Below the pieces are notes generated by a model. That model searched no databases. It was not told the DNA's origin and saw nothing but the letters and a program-made list of their open reading frames with translations. A stretch of 64,000 bases of DNA from Lepas anatifera (lineage: Eukaryota > Arthropoda > Thecostraca > Lepadidae), in NCBI GenBank assembly GCA_034440635.1, contig JAOTON010001685.1, positions 3,730,501 through 3,794,500 on the forward strand, given 5' to 3'. Within the stretch, counting starts at the first letter, position 1; every line of letters begins with the position of its first letter. The translations under genes were made by a program, and so were the position numbers. This document shows positions 1 to 12,270 of this stretch, in pieces.

Positions 1-113
1 TGAAATAATGTATTGTAATTTATAAAAAACATGAATTTGCATGGTTCCACCTGACCCCTCCACAAACCCATGATCTAGACTATAGATCGTCTTTGGGGAT
101 GTCTTTGTTCTTG

Positions 114-232
<119 letters not shown>

Positions 233-397
233 CATATGTTTAAAACAAGATTCAGTGATATCTTGTTTGCTTTCATTGTGGGCTTGTGATATTTTATTTG
301 TACCCTTTATTTGGTCCCATTTGTTCCTGCTGTGAAAATATCTTCTAATTTAAGAAGAGCCTACCCAGCAAGCTGAACGCAAAACAGAAATAATCAG

Positions 398-586
398 GTG
401 CTGCCCCTCGACAGTGACTATCGCAAATTACGCCTGCTGCTGGACGACAAGCTTCAGAGGACGAGCAATGGAATCCCAGAGTTGGCAGAGTACCACAGCC
501 AGCAGTTTTTTGCATTGAACACGAACCTGCCTGAGTGCACCTCGGTCGTCTGCCTGTGTGCCCGCAGTATACGTTCATGTATGTGC
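398..586 (+). CDS. possible internal exon of an unrecognised gene
   Basis: An open stretch reads LPLDSDYRKLRLLLDDKLQ, then a polar, ordinary-looking segment with PELAEYHSQQFF and ending near ARSIRSCMC. It stops at a very good splice donor (GTAAGT at 587). An acceptor-like CAG lies at 395-397 but its polypyrimidine tract is poor, and the frame stays open back to 377. I do not recognise the protein. The reverse strand is also open here, but its composition is less protein-like. It could be a host exon or part of an old element; there is no neighbouring exon to support it. Confidence 0.3.
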
Positions 587-650
587 GTAAGTGGTGTTTA
601 TCGCGGTATATTAAGGCAAATCCTCTGAGGACCTCAGTAAAACATGCCAT

Positions 651-2413
651 TAAAAGTATTTTTTAGCCTAAAAGTAAGAAAACTAGTAATGCAAAGGGTC
701 TTTATAGTAAAAAACCAAGTGGTCAGATTTTGTTGGTGGTCGTACGTGCGAAAGTCGGCGGAAATAATAAGTGACACCTCTGTGCTCAGACTATTGCGGT
801 GAATATTTTATCAAACCGTGTAGCACTTATTGTGGACAGATGCAAAATCTGCTATGCTTTTGATGTACATTCAGTGTTTGGTTCGCTCCCAGCCTGCTTA
901 GAGTGCACTTCAAGGACTGGAAGCAAGGAGCTGCATACCCACTGGTGGGTTCAGGGAAAATTTACTTTCCTCCCAAACTCTGCGATTTTCACCGACCTTT
1001 AAAAAATGTGTATTCACGATTTTGGACCCTGTCCTCCCCTCCCCCCACAAAAAACATTGGCCTGGATCCGTCACTGACGTACTGAGTTATATCCTCTAGT
1101 CCACGTTGCACTCGGAAGACTGCTCGTTGGGGACTCGCAGACCTGATTGTTGCACGCGTTTCTCACCTGCCGAGGGTTATCACTCGCTTGTAATTTCCTG
1201 GTAGGTTATATTTTCTCATGTTTTTGTGAGATTGAATATAAGCCTCATTGATCAACTGATATCTGTTGGTTTTTAAAAGTAGATGAATTTTGCATTGCGT
1301 AGCCGAGGAGCATGATTATAAATTGGTAAGATGTTTCATGGCTTTGCCTCTCGAATTCTTGACGCAAAATGGAGCCTGTGATCACACTGTGATCACATAT
1401 TCGGGGACAGCCCCTCGTCAGAATCCTCATAATACAATAAGCGAAAACTTTTGGTCATAGTGTGACCAAGGCTTGAAATTTAGATCTGATTTGGAAATTG
1501 AATGCTGGAATAATGCAGTTCAGTACTGGAATATTCAAATATTGGAACTCGATTCGAGGTTATCCTAGCACTCTGACTACAAATGTATGTGTTCACCTAT
1601 TATATTATGAGAATTTTGGTGAAGGGATGTACCTGAATATTTATCAGTGTATTAGCCCCATTTTGGAACTATGATTCGAGGAGGCTGGTCATGAAATATC
1701 TTATCAACGTAGATAATCTAATAAACAATCTAATAAAAATAACGGTTAATATACTATTTTATATAATATGATGTTATATGAAGTGCTTCTGGAATTGTTT
1801 GTTCTATTATGAGAAAGGACCGTTTCCGAACTCCGAAGTATTAAAAATAAACGCTTATCATTTTCATAAACAAATGTCACTCATGAGGCTAGCAGCTTGC
1901 TTGTCTTAAAGCTGCGATGCGTCTTCTTAGGTTTAGACTCTGTGACTACAAATGTTAAGATTAATTATAGAATCCTTTTTATTTAATACGAACTGTTCCA
2001 GGCTATAATTTTGAGGTATATTTTCTTGATGTGCCCTGATCAGAAACTAACTCAACTTGAAGTAAAAAACAATGTATTCTTAAATCTTGTATATCTATAT
2101 ACGAAAAAATTAGAAAGAGCTACCACCACGGACAGAGAAGTGAGGTGGCCAGTCCATCTCCAACCTGCAACACACAACAAACGTTCCCCCTGAAACAAAA
2201 AGTGATCAGGTTTGGGTTCGTGGTGCGTTCCACACTTTTGTTAGTTCATCCAAGGATCGTGGTGGCTGCTCTCTGGTTCCCCAGTTCTGACGCATATCAA
2301 GAGTTATTCTTCCGTATCACATTCAGCTATTCTCCGGTTCTCTAGACTACCTGTTTTTATATTCTCCGGAGACCAAAGAATTACAATTATATCAAAGATT
2401 TAGATGTCGACGG
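651..2413. other. gene-free stretch
   Basis: AT-rich sequence with only short chance open frames on both strands. No splice-bounded exon, tandem array or recognisable element terminus was seen. Confidence 0.6.
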
Positions 2414-2426
2414 CCACATTTAATCT

Positions 2427-2785
2427 GATTGATTGATTGAGTGTTCCGGCCATATGGGAGGGGGGCGCCCTGCAGGCGCCCCAACCGCCGCAGGAACATC
2501 GCCAGCCGTCGTGGGTCCGCCAGCGCTTCCGAGATGGGCGGGTCGTCCCGTCCAAATATGTCCCAGCGCAGGTCAGCGCACGCAGGGCAGCGGGTCAGAA
2601 GGTGGTGGAGGATCTCGTCCTCTCCATCGTCGCATTCCTGTAACGTGGCCTCCGGGTTCAGGCCGATCCTCTTTCGGTAGCTGCACAGGAGAAGGGAGTG
2701 GCCAATGCGCAGGCGCTCCACCTCCTCACTCTCCTGCCGTGAAAGGCCCAGGCGGTCTTTCAGGGTGGTCCGCCCTGGGAGACCG
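2427..2785 (-). mobile_element. 5'-truncated LINE insertion (3' end of ORF2)
   Basis: The minus strand encodes the last part of a non-LTR retrotransposon ORF2: residues around RLRIGHSLLLCSYRKRIG, then a Cys/His tail (C..C..HHLL..CPAC). This resembles the post-RNase H zinc-knuckle tail of I/Jockey-group elements. The copy ends in short CAAT repeats (2427-2440 on the plus strand). It is flanked by a 13-bp direct repeat, CCACATTTAATCT, at 2414-2426 and 2786-2798. Only about 360 bp was inserted, a typical 5'-truncated LINE. Family assignment is by motif only. Confidence 0.8.
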
Positions 2786-2855
2786 CCACATTTAATCTCG
2801 AACACGTTTTATCTCGTACGGATTAACGTTTTATCTCGTTGTTTTACCAGATTAA

Positions 2856-3425
2856 CACGCGCATTGACGGGGCTCTGAGCCACCTTCGCTTTGACAGGGG
2901 GCGCGGGTACCCCCTAAAATCTCCAAAACCACGGTAAGTAGTGAAAAATGGTAAACGGCTTTGGGTAGCCCATACGCTTCTCCATCGAAATATTTTAACC
3001 ATTTTGTCAGGTCACTTCAATCGGATGAGTTCACTTTGTTCCGACTTATGTTGTCTTAAACTTTGAGGTCAGGTCACTTGACCTGTACTGGTGACCTGAC
3101 CTGAGATGACCTAACCTTAAAATTTTGACAAAAGTTGTAAAAATGATGAGAGAAGGTATGTCAAGTTTTTTAACCCGAGTTTATTTGTAACCCGAGTGTG
3201 TTAAGTACCTACCTAATAAATGTGTGATGGCTTAAATTCCGTGGCGGCGCCCCTGCCTAGTTTTCTTTGCCTAGTGTTAGGAGTGTATGTTTTACCATGT
3301 ACTGCGTTTTTACTGTTAATATACGCGTATGGATACATGTGCGGCGGCGCTACGCGCCGCCGTTTTTATGTTCTATCAGAAAAACCAGACGGGGGGCGGG
3401 TACCCGCCTCCCGTCAATGCGTGTG
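2856..3425. mobile_element. TTAA-flanked non-autonomous element, AGGTCA-rich
   Basis: Bounded by TTAA (2852-2855 and 3426-3429) with terminal inverted repeats CACGCGCATTGACGGG and CACACGCATTGACGGG (15 of 16 match). The interior holds AGGTCA/TGACCT half-sites, including a paired block near 3065-3115, and a GCGGCGCTACGCGCCGC palindrome near 3342-3358. There is no coding capacity. TTAA duplication is typical of piggyBac and Kolobok elements; which applies is not settled. Confidence 0.7.
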
Positions 3426-3429
3426 TTAA

Positions 3430-4629
3430 CCCGCGCCCCACCGGGGGTCCGGCGCCACCTTCGCCCCACCGGGGGGCCATCGATGGCCCCCTCTAACTCC
3501 GAAAATATGGGCGTCAGCGCAAATCTGCAAAGTGCACTAGAAAGCTCGCGTGAATTCAGTAAGAAATTACTTCACATGTTTTAGTGTTCAGGTCAATGGT
3601 TTGACCTCCAGAGGTCAAATTAGGTCAAGATCGGCTATTCTCACTCAAATATGCAATGCTTAAGCAAACTGGGCATAACTCTTATGCCCTTAGAGCTATT
3701 GAGGTGTGGGAAAGTACATTTGATAGGAAATCGCCAGTACTTTTTCTGCTATGGAAACGTAAAGACCTCCCGCCAGTAGTTTGACCTCCAGAGGTCACCT
3801 CGTGACCTAGTATGACCTGAGGTCACGAAAGGTCAGAAAGTGACCTTGCCGTATATCAAATGAAAGCCAATGACGAGACAAACACGATGGTGTTTGTTTC
3901 AGCGCTCTAGCTTATACAGGTCAAAGTTATTGTCAAAATACTGTTTTTGAACCCTGGTGACCTTGGATGACCTTGGGGATGTCAAAGGGCAAATATGGAC
4001 CCTGGAATCCGTGAAAGGGTGTCCAAAAACGCTTTTCTGATCAAGCTGAGCATTTTCAATCGTTTTTGTGACTTTTAGATCATAAGACAGCTTTTCCCAT
4101 GCTTTTTCAATGGGAGAGGTCAACTCGTGACCTGACCTCAGGTCACGAAATCGAAAAATCCCGGATATACACCTTGCAGACCCTTGAGGGGTCATAAAGT
4201 GTAGGAAGTTTCAAATCGATTGACTCCGAAATGTAGCTCTTACAGAGCTCTAAAGCTGAAGTGAGGTGACCTTGGTTGAACTCGTCTGGTGACCTGACCT
4301 TGGGTGACCCGGGGTAAAAAATTTCAGGGATGGTGGGAAAATGATGCAGTGAGAGGTAGAGCCCTCAACCACGGTGCTGCGCGTCATCGTCCTTCTGCTA
4401 TCCCGGAAAAAACCTTATAATAATTTTTGGGGCTTATCGACGCACCAACTGCCAGGGTCATATGGCGTCGCCAACTCTTTCCCTGTTGGAAGGGTTTCTC
4501 GGGAGCCAGCTTGCTCCTTGTTCAGGGAAGCCGCCGGGCCTTGAACCCGGGTCGGCTGAATGGAAGCCTTAGGAAAACCTTAGGGAAAAACCTTAGGGGG
4601 GCCATCGATGGCCCCGGTGGGGCTGAGGG
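3430..4629. mobile_element. second TTAA-flanked AGGTCA-rich element, carrying a SINE
   Basis: Starts CCCGCGCCCCACCGGGG after the TTAA at 3426-3429 and ends CCCCGGTGGGGCTGAGGG before the TTAA at 4630-4633, so the ends are inverted copies. TTAA-CCC...GGG-TTAA is the piggyBac arrangement. The interior is crowded with TGACCT/AGGTCA words (for example 3594-3640, 3780-3850, 4120-4150, 4265-4310). It shares the TTAA at 3426-3429 with the preceding element. Related sequence recurs at 42.2-44.2 kb and 49.0-49.5 kb. Confidence 0.7.
4418..4582 (-). mobile_element. tRNA-derived SINE, diverged head
   Basis: The minus strand holds a B-box-like GGGTTCAAGGCC, then a body shared with the SINE at 47814-47986 (CCAACAGGG, GGCGACGCCAT, TGACCCTGGCAGTTGGTGCG) and an ATTATTA tail. 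Probable duplication GGAAAAAACCTTA (4405-4417) and GGGAAAAACCTTA (4583-4595), 12 of 13. It is inserted in the TTAA element and therefore younger than it. Confidence 0.65.
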
Positions 4630-4689
4630 TTAAACGATTAATTAATCTCGAGACACATTAATCTCGAGATTAACACATCTAATCTCGAA

Positions 4690-5012
4690 GAGCCACCCCT
4701 GCTTTTTATTGGGCCAGTTTCTGGTTCTTGGTTTGCACGAAAACCGGTCAGCCTTCAAGAATGGCCTTCAGCAAAGGACACAAAAGACATTTTCGAACGG
4801 CGAACAGCGTGTCCCGCTGGTCAGAAAACAGGGGAACTGGTCTCCAATAGAGGGAAATCCGACGGATTGAGAACCATTGCAGGGAGCTGGAGACAAGCCG
4901 GTTCCAGTTTGGTACGCCGGTCAGATTAGAAAAATATTTGGGGCTAATATTCCCTTTCCCTCAACTACCCGGACGGAGGGAAAACCAGAAGAAATTGTCC
5001 TTAGAATATTTA
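4690..5012. other. gene-free spacer
   Basis: No recognisable gene or element ends. TAATCTCG words repeated at 4640-4690 also occur at 2793-2835, so this was probably one unit before the intervening insertions. Confidence 0.5.
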
Positions 5013-5020
5013 CTTCATCC

Positions 5021-5262
5021 CATAGGAGGATCCAGGAGGGCAAAGGGGCACGTGCCCCCCATCCCCTCTCTGATCAATTCTCGGTGAACCCTAAAATGTC
5101 GCGTCCCATCCCCTCCCCCAGGATGCGAAAATCGGCGCACACTGATAGGATTTAGCGTCCATCTGATAGGTTTTGCCGGTCAAAGGTGGCGCCCCCCCTG
5201 GTCCGGATGGTGCCCTCCCCGGAAGTTACCCCCCCCGATCGGCAATCATGGATCCGACTATG
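5021..5262. mobile_element. hAT-like MITE, CATAGG family, copy 1
   Basis: Starts CATAGGAGGATCCAGG and ends with an inverted copy (GGATCCGACTATG). The 8-bp duplication CTTCATCC is perfect at 5013-5020 and 5263-5270. Same family as 46198-46407 and 49817-50065; the internal GGCGCC-rich blocks are in opposite orientation relative to those copies. Confidence 0.85.
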
Positions 5263-5270
5263 CTTCATCC

Positions 5271-6318
5271 ATTAGTACGCATGAACAAACAAGAAGAAAA
5301 TCAGAAAAATTGTTTTTACAGTAAAAACTTCCACGACCTAGATTCGAACATGTATTACCCGTGTGAGAGTCGGGAACGGAGGCCACTGTACCATCCCCGC
5401 TTTACGGCACCTGCCCGATTTTAAAACTTTCCTGATTAGTTTTCTCAAGCCGAATGTTTTGGACAAACTAATCTAATATTTGTAAAAAAATAAAAATAAA
5501 TTGAACACGAATACAGCATAAAAACATTTTCTGCCCCCAAAAAATCATTTATAGAACTTAAAACTTTGATTGATAGAATAGAGGTGAAGAGCAGGTTACA
5601 GTCTATTATTGATATTGTTAGCAAATTTGAATAATTGTTGAGTGGCCTCCAAAAATTTAGCTGAAGATAAAGAAATGATTGATAGTACCAGAATCAGGAT
5701 TTTTCAAATATTAAGAAACCACAATAAAAATGTTTGCGACAATGTTCCTTTAAAGGGAGATACGCGAAAAAATTTTTATTGGCTAGATCAAAAGGTCACA
5801 AAAATTTGTTTCAGAAGTCATTTTCTCATTTTTGCGAATTCGGCCTGCAAATGCCTTAAAATTGATCTCAAAGTCAACATTTATAGACGACTTTATCGAT
5901 ACACTGCATATCGATACATATGACGTACAGACGGCTAGAGCTACCAATTTCTCTAAAAAATGGTCGTATTTTTCCTAAGCAGTGACTTGAAAGTTTTGAA
6001 CCGACAAAGACAAAAATTATTTCAGAGTATCTAGAGCCCAAAATAATATTATAATAGAAATATAGGATTTTTAAGTAATCACAACTGACCAATCAGAAGG
6101 CATAGCCACCTCAAAGGGGGGTCACGTGACCTTCCTGACGCAAAAGTTTCGTCATTCTGGGGATATTTCAGAAAACGGTTGAAGACCCTAGGACGCAGTG
6201 AGACATATATGAACGAAAAGAGACATATTTAACCTGTATTGAAGCAAGGGAAACAAAAGCATAGTTATATAGGGGATTTCGAAGATTTTAGTGAGAGTTG
6301 TTCTTGTATTCTGATGTT
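5271..6318. other. gene-free AT-rich stretch
   Basis: Only short chance frames. A CTTTAAAG-type start near 5750 and a TCACGTGACC block near 6121 hint at another decayed MITE, but no matching inverted ends or duplication could be fixed. Confidence 0.45.
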
Positions 6319-6352
6319 CAGGTACAGATGATGCCTGCATCATCTGTACCTG
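6319..6352. repeat. perfect 16-bp inverted repeat with 2-nt loop
   Basis: CAGGTACAGATGATGC, then CT, then the exact reverse complement. The loop is too short for a normal pre-miRNA and no U tract follows. Confidence 0.9.
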
Positions 6353-6546
6353 CTTGCACGCAAACCTTTTAGGTAGTACTGGCACAATTGGCTTTCCTTG
6401 CACGATCCCAGCTTTGTCCTAGTCTTGCATGTACATGTTGTCCCTTGTCTGCCCTGAAAATATTTGCCTGTAATTTTGCCTATAATTGAGTTTGCTGCAT
6501 TTCTAAGGCGCTTGTTCTGCTAGTTACCTATCGTGCATATTGTTGC

Positions 6547-7122
6547 TTGTGTAACACCTTGTTTGGCTTGCTTCATGTGGTAGGCTTCTCCACATGTGAT
6601 GTGTCTGAGCGCATTGCTGCATGCAGGCCGAGTTCTCAATCTGGTAGATCTGATTCCCAAGTTGTTGAACTGGTAGCCCAGCTGTTCCAGCAGCTGAGGG
6701 GGCTTTGCGGTTCTGTCCAGTACCTCCTTGAGCTGTCCAAATCAAGACCTCCTGTTCCCCTGGATACTCCCAGAGTTGTCAACCCTGAGCTGGCCAACAC
6801 CACTGCCAATATCCATCTGTCACCCCAAGCGGCACCAGGAAACACTTCTCTGGTGGCCCCTATGGTGTCACCGCATACACAGGCCTCAGATTCATACCGG
6901 CAAATAGTCAGAGAGGAGCTCAGAGAGCTGGATGAGCAACGCAAGAGGCGTAACTCCTTAGTAGTCCGAGGTCTTGCTGCGAGCAATGCTGAGGAAGCGG
7001 CCCACAGATTTGAGTTTATCTCCGAGTATTTACAACCATACACGTATATTGACACTACGGCGGTACATGAAACATACAGAGACCCTAAGAACTCGCCCCG
7101 GCCGGCTAAGGTGGACAAATAA
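6547..7122 (+). pseudogene. LINE ORF1 remnant (coiled coil plus start of RRM-like domain)
   Basis: The 191-codon frame has a Gln/Leu-rich helical segment (QVVELVAQLFQQLRGLCGSV), a Pro/Ser linker, a charged helix (REELRELDEQRKRRNS) and then LVVRGLAASNAEEA, which looks like the first beta strand of the RRM-like domain of LINE ORF1 proteins. It ends abruptly where the GC-rich island begins, so the C-terminal half is missing. No partner ORF2 is attached. The exact start is uncertain; the coding-like part begins near 6600. Confidence 0.5.
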
Positions 7123-7562
7123 AATTTATAAACGAAGGCGCCGAGCCCCGAACCCGCGAGCGCCGACGGCGCGAGCGCTCTAAATTACGCCCAGACGGGC
7201 ACGGGCTCGGAGCCCGGCAGACGTCTAACAGTCGGGTGCGTGGAAAATAAATCAGGATGATGATGAACGTATGAACGGGACAAACTAAACACAGTTAAAA
7301 CGGGAGCAAAACCAATAAACATAGAGGCGGCCTCACAGTGGGCGAACACCGCCCAGGGGAGCAGCGCCCCTTCCTCAACACAGTCACGGACGATCTATTC
7401 ACAACGCCGCCCCCGGCGGAACGCGCGACGCCTCGGTCAGTTTTGGTTGCGACGCGGGTGTCCCGTCAGTCGCCGGCGCCGATGAGCATGAGGAGAAATG
7501 ATTGATGAAAATGAAGCAGCATCACCGACGAACGCCAGACCAAACACTGCACCCATGAGGAT

Positions 7563-8590
<1,028 letters not shown>

Positions 8591-9446
8591 GCACGCCGGT
8601 CAGGCGGCCGGTAGGGGGACGCCGGTAGTTCAGTCGCGCGTCCACGCGAGAGAAGGCCTGAAGAGGGCATGAAGAGGCCGGCGCCGCACCAGCTGCTCCA
8701 CCAACGCTCCTTGGAGACCAAGCTCCAGGAAGTCGTTCCCCTCTCGGCTCAACCGACGCAGATCTGGGAGACAGCCACGGCGCACAAGAGTTAGGCAACG
8801 AAGCTCCATGGGGAACTCTCCCGGGGTATGGCCGAGTCCCCGCCAGCGCACCCCCGCTCCCCTAACACACCGGCGCCGACAATCTGGCGGGCTGAAGGAG
8901 GGGCGACGGGAATCACCCGGACAGGGGCGAGAGGCCGCAGGAAGCTGGGAGGCTTAGATAGATGACATATTTTTGCAGGCAGTGTTTAAACCAATGGTGT
9001 TGGAAGGGTCGGCATGAAACGGGAAGGCTTGGGAAACCTGACGTCGCCCCCTGCTAACCATGGATGTGAGAGACGATTTAACACTCAGCGAGCCATTCCA
9101 ACCGGTGCACAGACTCCCACCCCTTATCCCGAAATGGTGAGTATGTCATTTCATGTGATCACCAGTACATATGTGCACTGATAAGACTAGTAACACCAGT
9201 GAGTGCACACAAAACTCCAGGCGTTCATGGCGCATGAGGTACTCTCCCACAGCACACATGGATGAAAACCGACATGCGGACCACCTGTGCTAAAACAAGA
9301 CGCATAGACATATCGATCACTAGTGCAGGACAAAAGACAAAGAGCAAAACAAAATACGCACAACCACACGATGACTGTGGCATCCAAGGTGGTTAAGGAG
9401 AGAGTGATAGAGAGCGGGGAAAGTGGGAAGCAGATGGGAAGGAAAG

Positions 9447-9634
9447 TGAGGAGGAGGAGGAGGAGGAGGAGGAGGAGGAGGAGGAGGAGGAGGAGGAGGA
9501 GGAGGAGGGAGGAGGAGGAGGAGGAGGAGGAGGAGGAGGAGGAGGAGGAGGAGGAGGAGGAGGAGGAGGAGGAGGAGGAGGAGGAGGAGGAGGAGGAGGA
9601 GGAGGAGGAGGAGGAGGAGGAGGAGGAGGAGGAG

Positions 9635-9673
<39 letters not shown>
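9447..9673. repeat. (GGA)n to (GA)n purine microsatellite
   Basis: About 190 bp of GGA repeats running into a GA run; purine-only on the plus strand. The long Ser, Leu, Pro, Glu or Arg open frames across it are repeat artefacts. It lies just beyond the 3' end of the minus-strand LINE and may have grown from that element's tail. Confidence 0.95.
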
Positions 9674-9675
<2 letters not shown>

Positions 9676-9789
9676 TGCTGAAGACAGGTAAGTTAGTGAC
9701 AAAACTTGTAGCCTGTCGAGACACTACGAACAAGGCTAGTGAGTGAAATTTTGATGTTATCTAGAATTGCTGAGTGACAAAGGTTTGCC

Positions 9790-10194
9790 TCAATACTGGC
9801 TTAGAAAAATTTTCTTGATTACTTTCTTAAAGAATACTTTGTTGCGAGGTACGTCATTAATATCTCTTATGTTTGATGCTACGGTTTCGTTCCACAGCCT
9901 GGGAGCTGAGTGGAACAGGGTAAACCTCCGGTAAATAAATGCAGCGAACGGTACATCAAAATGTCTGGTATGCCTTGCCCTTCTCTCCCTTACAGGGGGA
10001 GAGAGGGCAAATTTTGACGCTAGTGGTTCTGGAAGGGTTTGATTTATGAAGGAGTGGAGAACTTTTATTTGGGCAAACTTGCAAAGATCATTGAATTTAA
10101 TTACATCGTATTTTTTAAAGATCGGAGTGGATGGGGCCAAACGATCTGCACGGTCAATAATTCGTACTATTTTTTTCTGGAGGATGTTTAATCG
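9790..10194 (-). pseudogene. CR1/L2-like LINE, 3' end of ORF2 (separated part)
   Basis: The frame reads RLNILQKKIVRIIDRA, then IFKKYDVIKFNDLCKFAQ, and ends RNKVFFKKVIKKIFLSQY before the stop at 9790. This is the usual C-terminal thumb/tail of CR1/L2/Jockey-like ORF2 proteins (LQKRAIR..., FWNSLP..., FK..L...LL). It is the missing end of the frame at 16927-19436; the join falls in the duplicated 14-bp target at 10181-10194 and 16927-16940, which reads RLNIL in both. The frame visible upstream of 10194 is chance reading into the inserted element. Confidence 0.85.
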
Positions 10195-11280
10195 CCCCGC
10201 AGGGGACCAATTTTCATCTGCCGGACTCGTTTGCACCTGCTGACAGGTCCGGCACATGGATAATTGGGTACGGGATGTGACGACACCCGCGACCCCAGTT
10301 GGCAGGATGGGTTTCGCCCCTCGCCTTCGGTCGAGAGGCCAAATCGAAACTGCCATCCTCATCCTTTCTTGGCCTTCCTAAATTCAAATCCCACCAACTC
10401 CTTGTTCCTTTTTCCTCTTCTTTCCTTATTTCCTTATCTCTCCATGCCTTTCCACCCGTATCCTTTCTGTCCACTCCTAAACACCTCTCCTGCCCACTGT
10501 CTGCGTTGTCTGGCCCGGCGTGTCTCCGCGGGTGGCGGGGGTGTGTGCACTCTTGCTCGTCTTGAGTGTGGACACCTCGGTCGCGTGCGGCGCGTGTCTG
10601 GGCTGGACAGCGCAGACCGACCCTCTTCCTTTTCCAACTCATAACTTCCCAGTTACCCACATTATCCCAGTATCATGGGCGTCCTTGCACGTGCCTATGA
10701 TTCCTGGATGGTCTGGGTGTATGTGGGCCTCCGGCTCGTGTGGCTGGCGATTGGATCCCTCTAATAGCCGGCCCTGCGGGCCGGGGGCTCACTTCTCTCG
10801 GACCAGCCGGGAATCAGTTGTGACGAGCAGGTGGTAGTCGCCTGCTCCGATGAGGCCGTGCGAGGGCGCCTGTCTTTTTAAGGTGAGCTGCGCACCGACC
10901 CGTACCCCGGGATGAAGGAGTCCTGGTAGCTGAGCTGAGGTAGGCGCTGTTGTGGTTCGTGTGCCTCTAGCAACACTCTACTTTGGTCTGGATTTCCGCA
11001 AGGGCGGGGAACTCTTGAGGGCATCGACAAGAGTAGCAGCATTGTAAAAGTCTGTCGGCCTTTGGTGGGGCTCGGCTGCCCCTCCCTCCTTGGGTGAAGT
11101 CCCAACTTCACCCGGGGAGGGTGGGGTGTCCGCGCCCCGCCCGGGGTCGTCTAGGCTAGGTGCAAGGGGGGACCGTCGTCGGGGCAGGGGGGGCTTGGTG
11201 AGTCTCTCTCCCCCTCTGTAACGGCGGCGTCTCCCCCCGTATAGCCAGCCCGTGCGTCGTCTCGCCTTGTAGCACCCTCG

Positions 11281-12270
11281 TTGGAAGGGGGGCGCACGTG
11301 GCTGGCCGAAATTAATCATACTCCCATGGATTCCACAGACACCATAAATCCCACTCCTTACCCTCCACAGGAGGTAGACACCTCCCAGCCCCCTAGTGGG
11401 GAGGGGACCGAGCGAACACCGAGATCCGGTTCGCAACACCCGAACATCCGACCCACTTGCCCCCGAGTTCTGGTAATGCGGGGACAAGATGCATCTCTTG
11501 CGGTTCTGTCGCCCTTCAAGCGGAGGGAGGCCCTTGACCATCTTGGAAAGGTTGTGAGATGTGAGAAATTGCGTGATGGAGCGTTAGAAGTCGAATTCGC
11601 AAAGACAGTGGATGCCGAGCGTGCACTCTCTGTGTCAGAACTGACGTTCACAAAAAAGGAATCTGGACTCAAAAAGACTTGTAAAATTGCCATCTCGGTA
11701 GAGGCCCATCGGACAAAGAACTTTAGGAAGGGAGTAGTCAGTAGCCAGGAACTTAGGGGACTTTCTGAGGATGAGATCTTCGAAGGTCTGGAGGAAGTCG
11801 GAGTGGTGGAGGTTCGGAGGATTCGGAGGAGGAGCGGAGACGAGATGTTGGACACTGACACGGTCATCTTAACCTTTGACACGACAGAACTGCCTGATCA
11901 CATTTATGTTGGCTACTCGTGGGTTGGTGTCAGGCCTTACGTGCCATCACCTATGCGGTGCTTCGTGTGTCAAAAGTACGGACATACTGCCCGAACTTGC
12001 AAGGGCAAGCGGGTGTGTGGGAAGTGTGCATCAGATCTCCATAGCACTAATGATTGTGACGCTCAAACACTGAAATGTGCCAACTGCGAAGGCTGCCACG
12101 AGGTTACTGACCGTTCATGTCCAGAGTTAATTCGTGAAAAGGAAATCATCTCCATTAAGACATCAAAGCAGATCAGCTTCCGTGAGGCTCGGGAGGCCTA
12201 TGAGGCCTCCCATCCCAAAAAGGCTTACGCCCTGGCAGCTGCCTCAAGTGTAGCGGGCCCCCAAGGATGA
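11281..12270 (+). CDS. I-clade LINE ORF1 (gag-like, zinc knuckles)
   Basis: Nucleic-acid-binding ORF1 protein that would coat the element's RNA. A more natural start is the Met at 11326 (MDSTDTINPTP). A Pro/Ser N-terminus is followed by a conserved region (LGKVVRCEKLRDGALEVEF) and three knuckles near residues 226-280: CFVCQKYGHTARTC, CGKCASDLHSTNDC and CANCEGCHEVTDRSC. A stop at 12268-12270 overlaps an ATG (ATGA). ORF1 of this group is usually longer, and the Pro-rich remainder lies in other frames downstream, so the protein is probably interrupted here rather than complete. Confidence 0.8.
   Translation: MEGGRTWLAEINHTPMDSTDTINPTPYPPQEVDTSQPPSGEGTERTPRSGSQHPNIRPTCPRVLVMRGQDASLAVLSPFKRREALDHLGKVVRCEKLRDGALEVEFAKTVDAERALSVSELTFTKKESGLKKTCKIAISVEAHRTKNFRKGVVSSQELRGLSEDEIFEGLEEVGVVEVRRIRRRSGDEMLDTDTVILTFDTTELPDHIYVGYSWVGVRPYVPSPMRCFVCQKYGHTARTCKGKRVCGKCASDLHSTNDCDAQTLKCANCEGCHEVTDRSCPELIREKEIISIKTSKQISFREAREAYEASHPKKAYALAAASSVAGPQG

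Noticed and set aside
9187..9733. Long poly-Ser, poly-Leu/Pro and poly-Glu/Arg frames on both strands
   Set aside because: Translation of the GGA/GA microsatellite in different frames; no unique coding sequence supports them.
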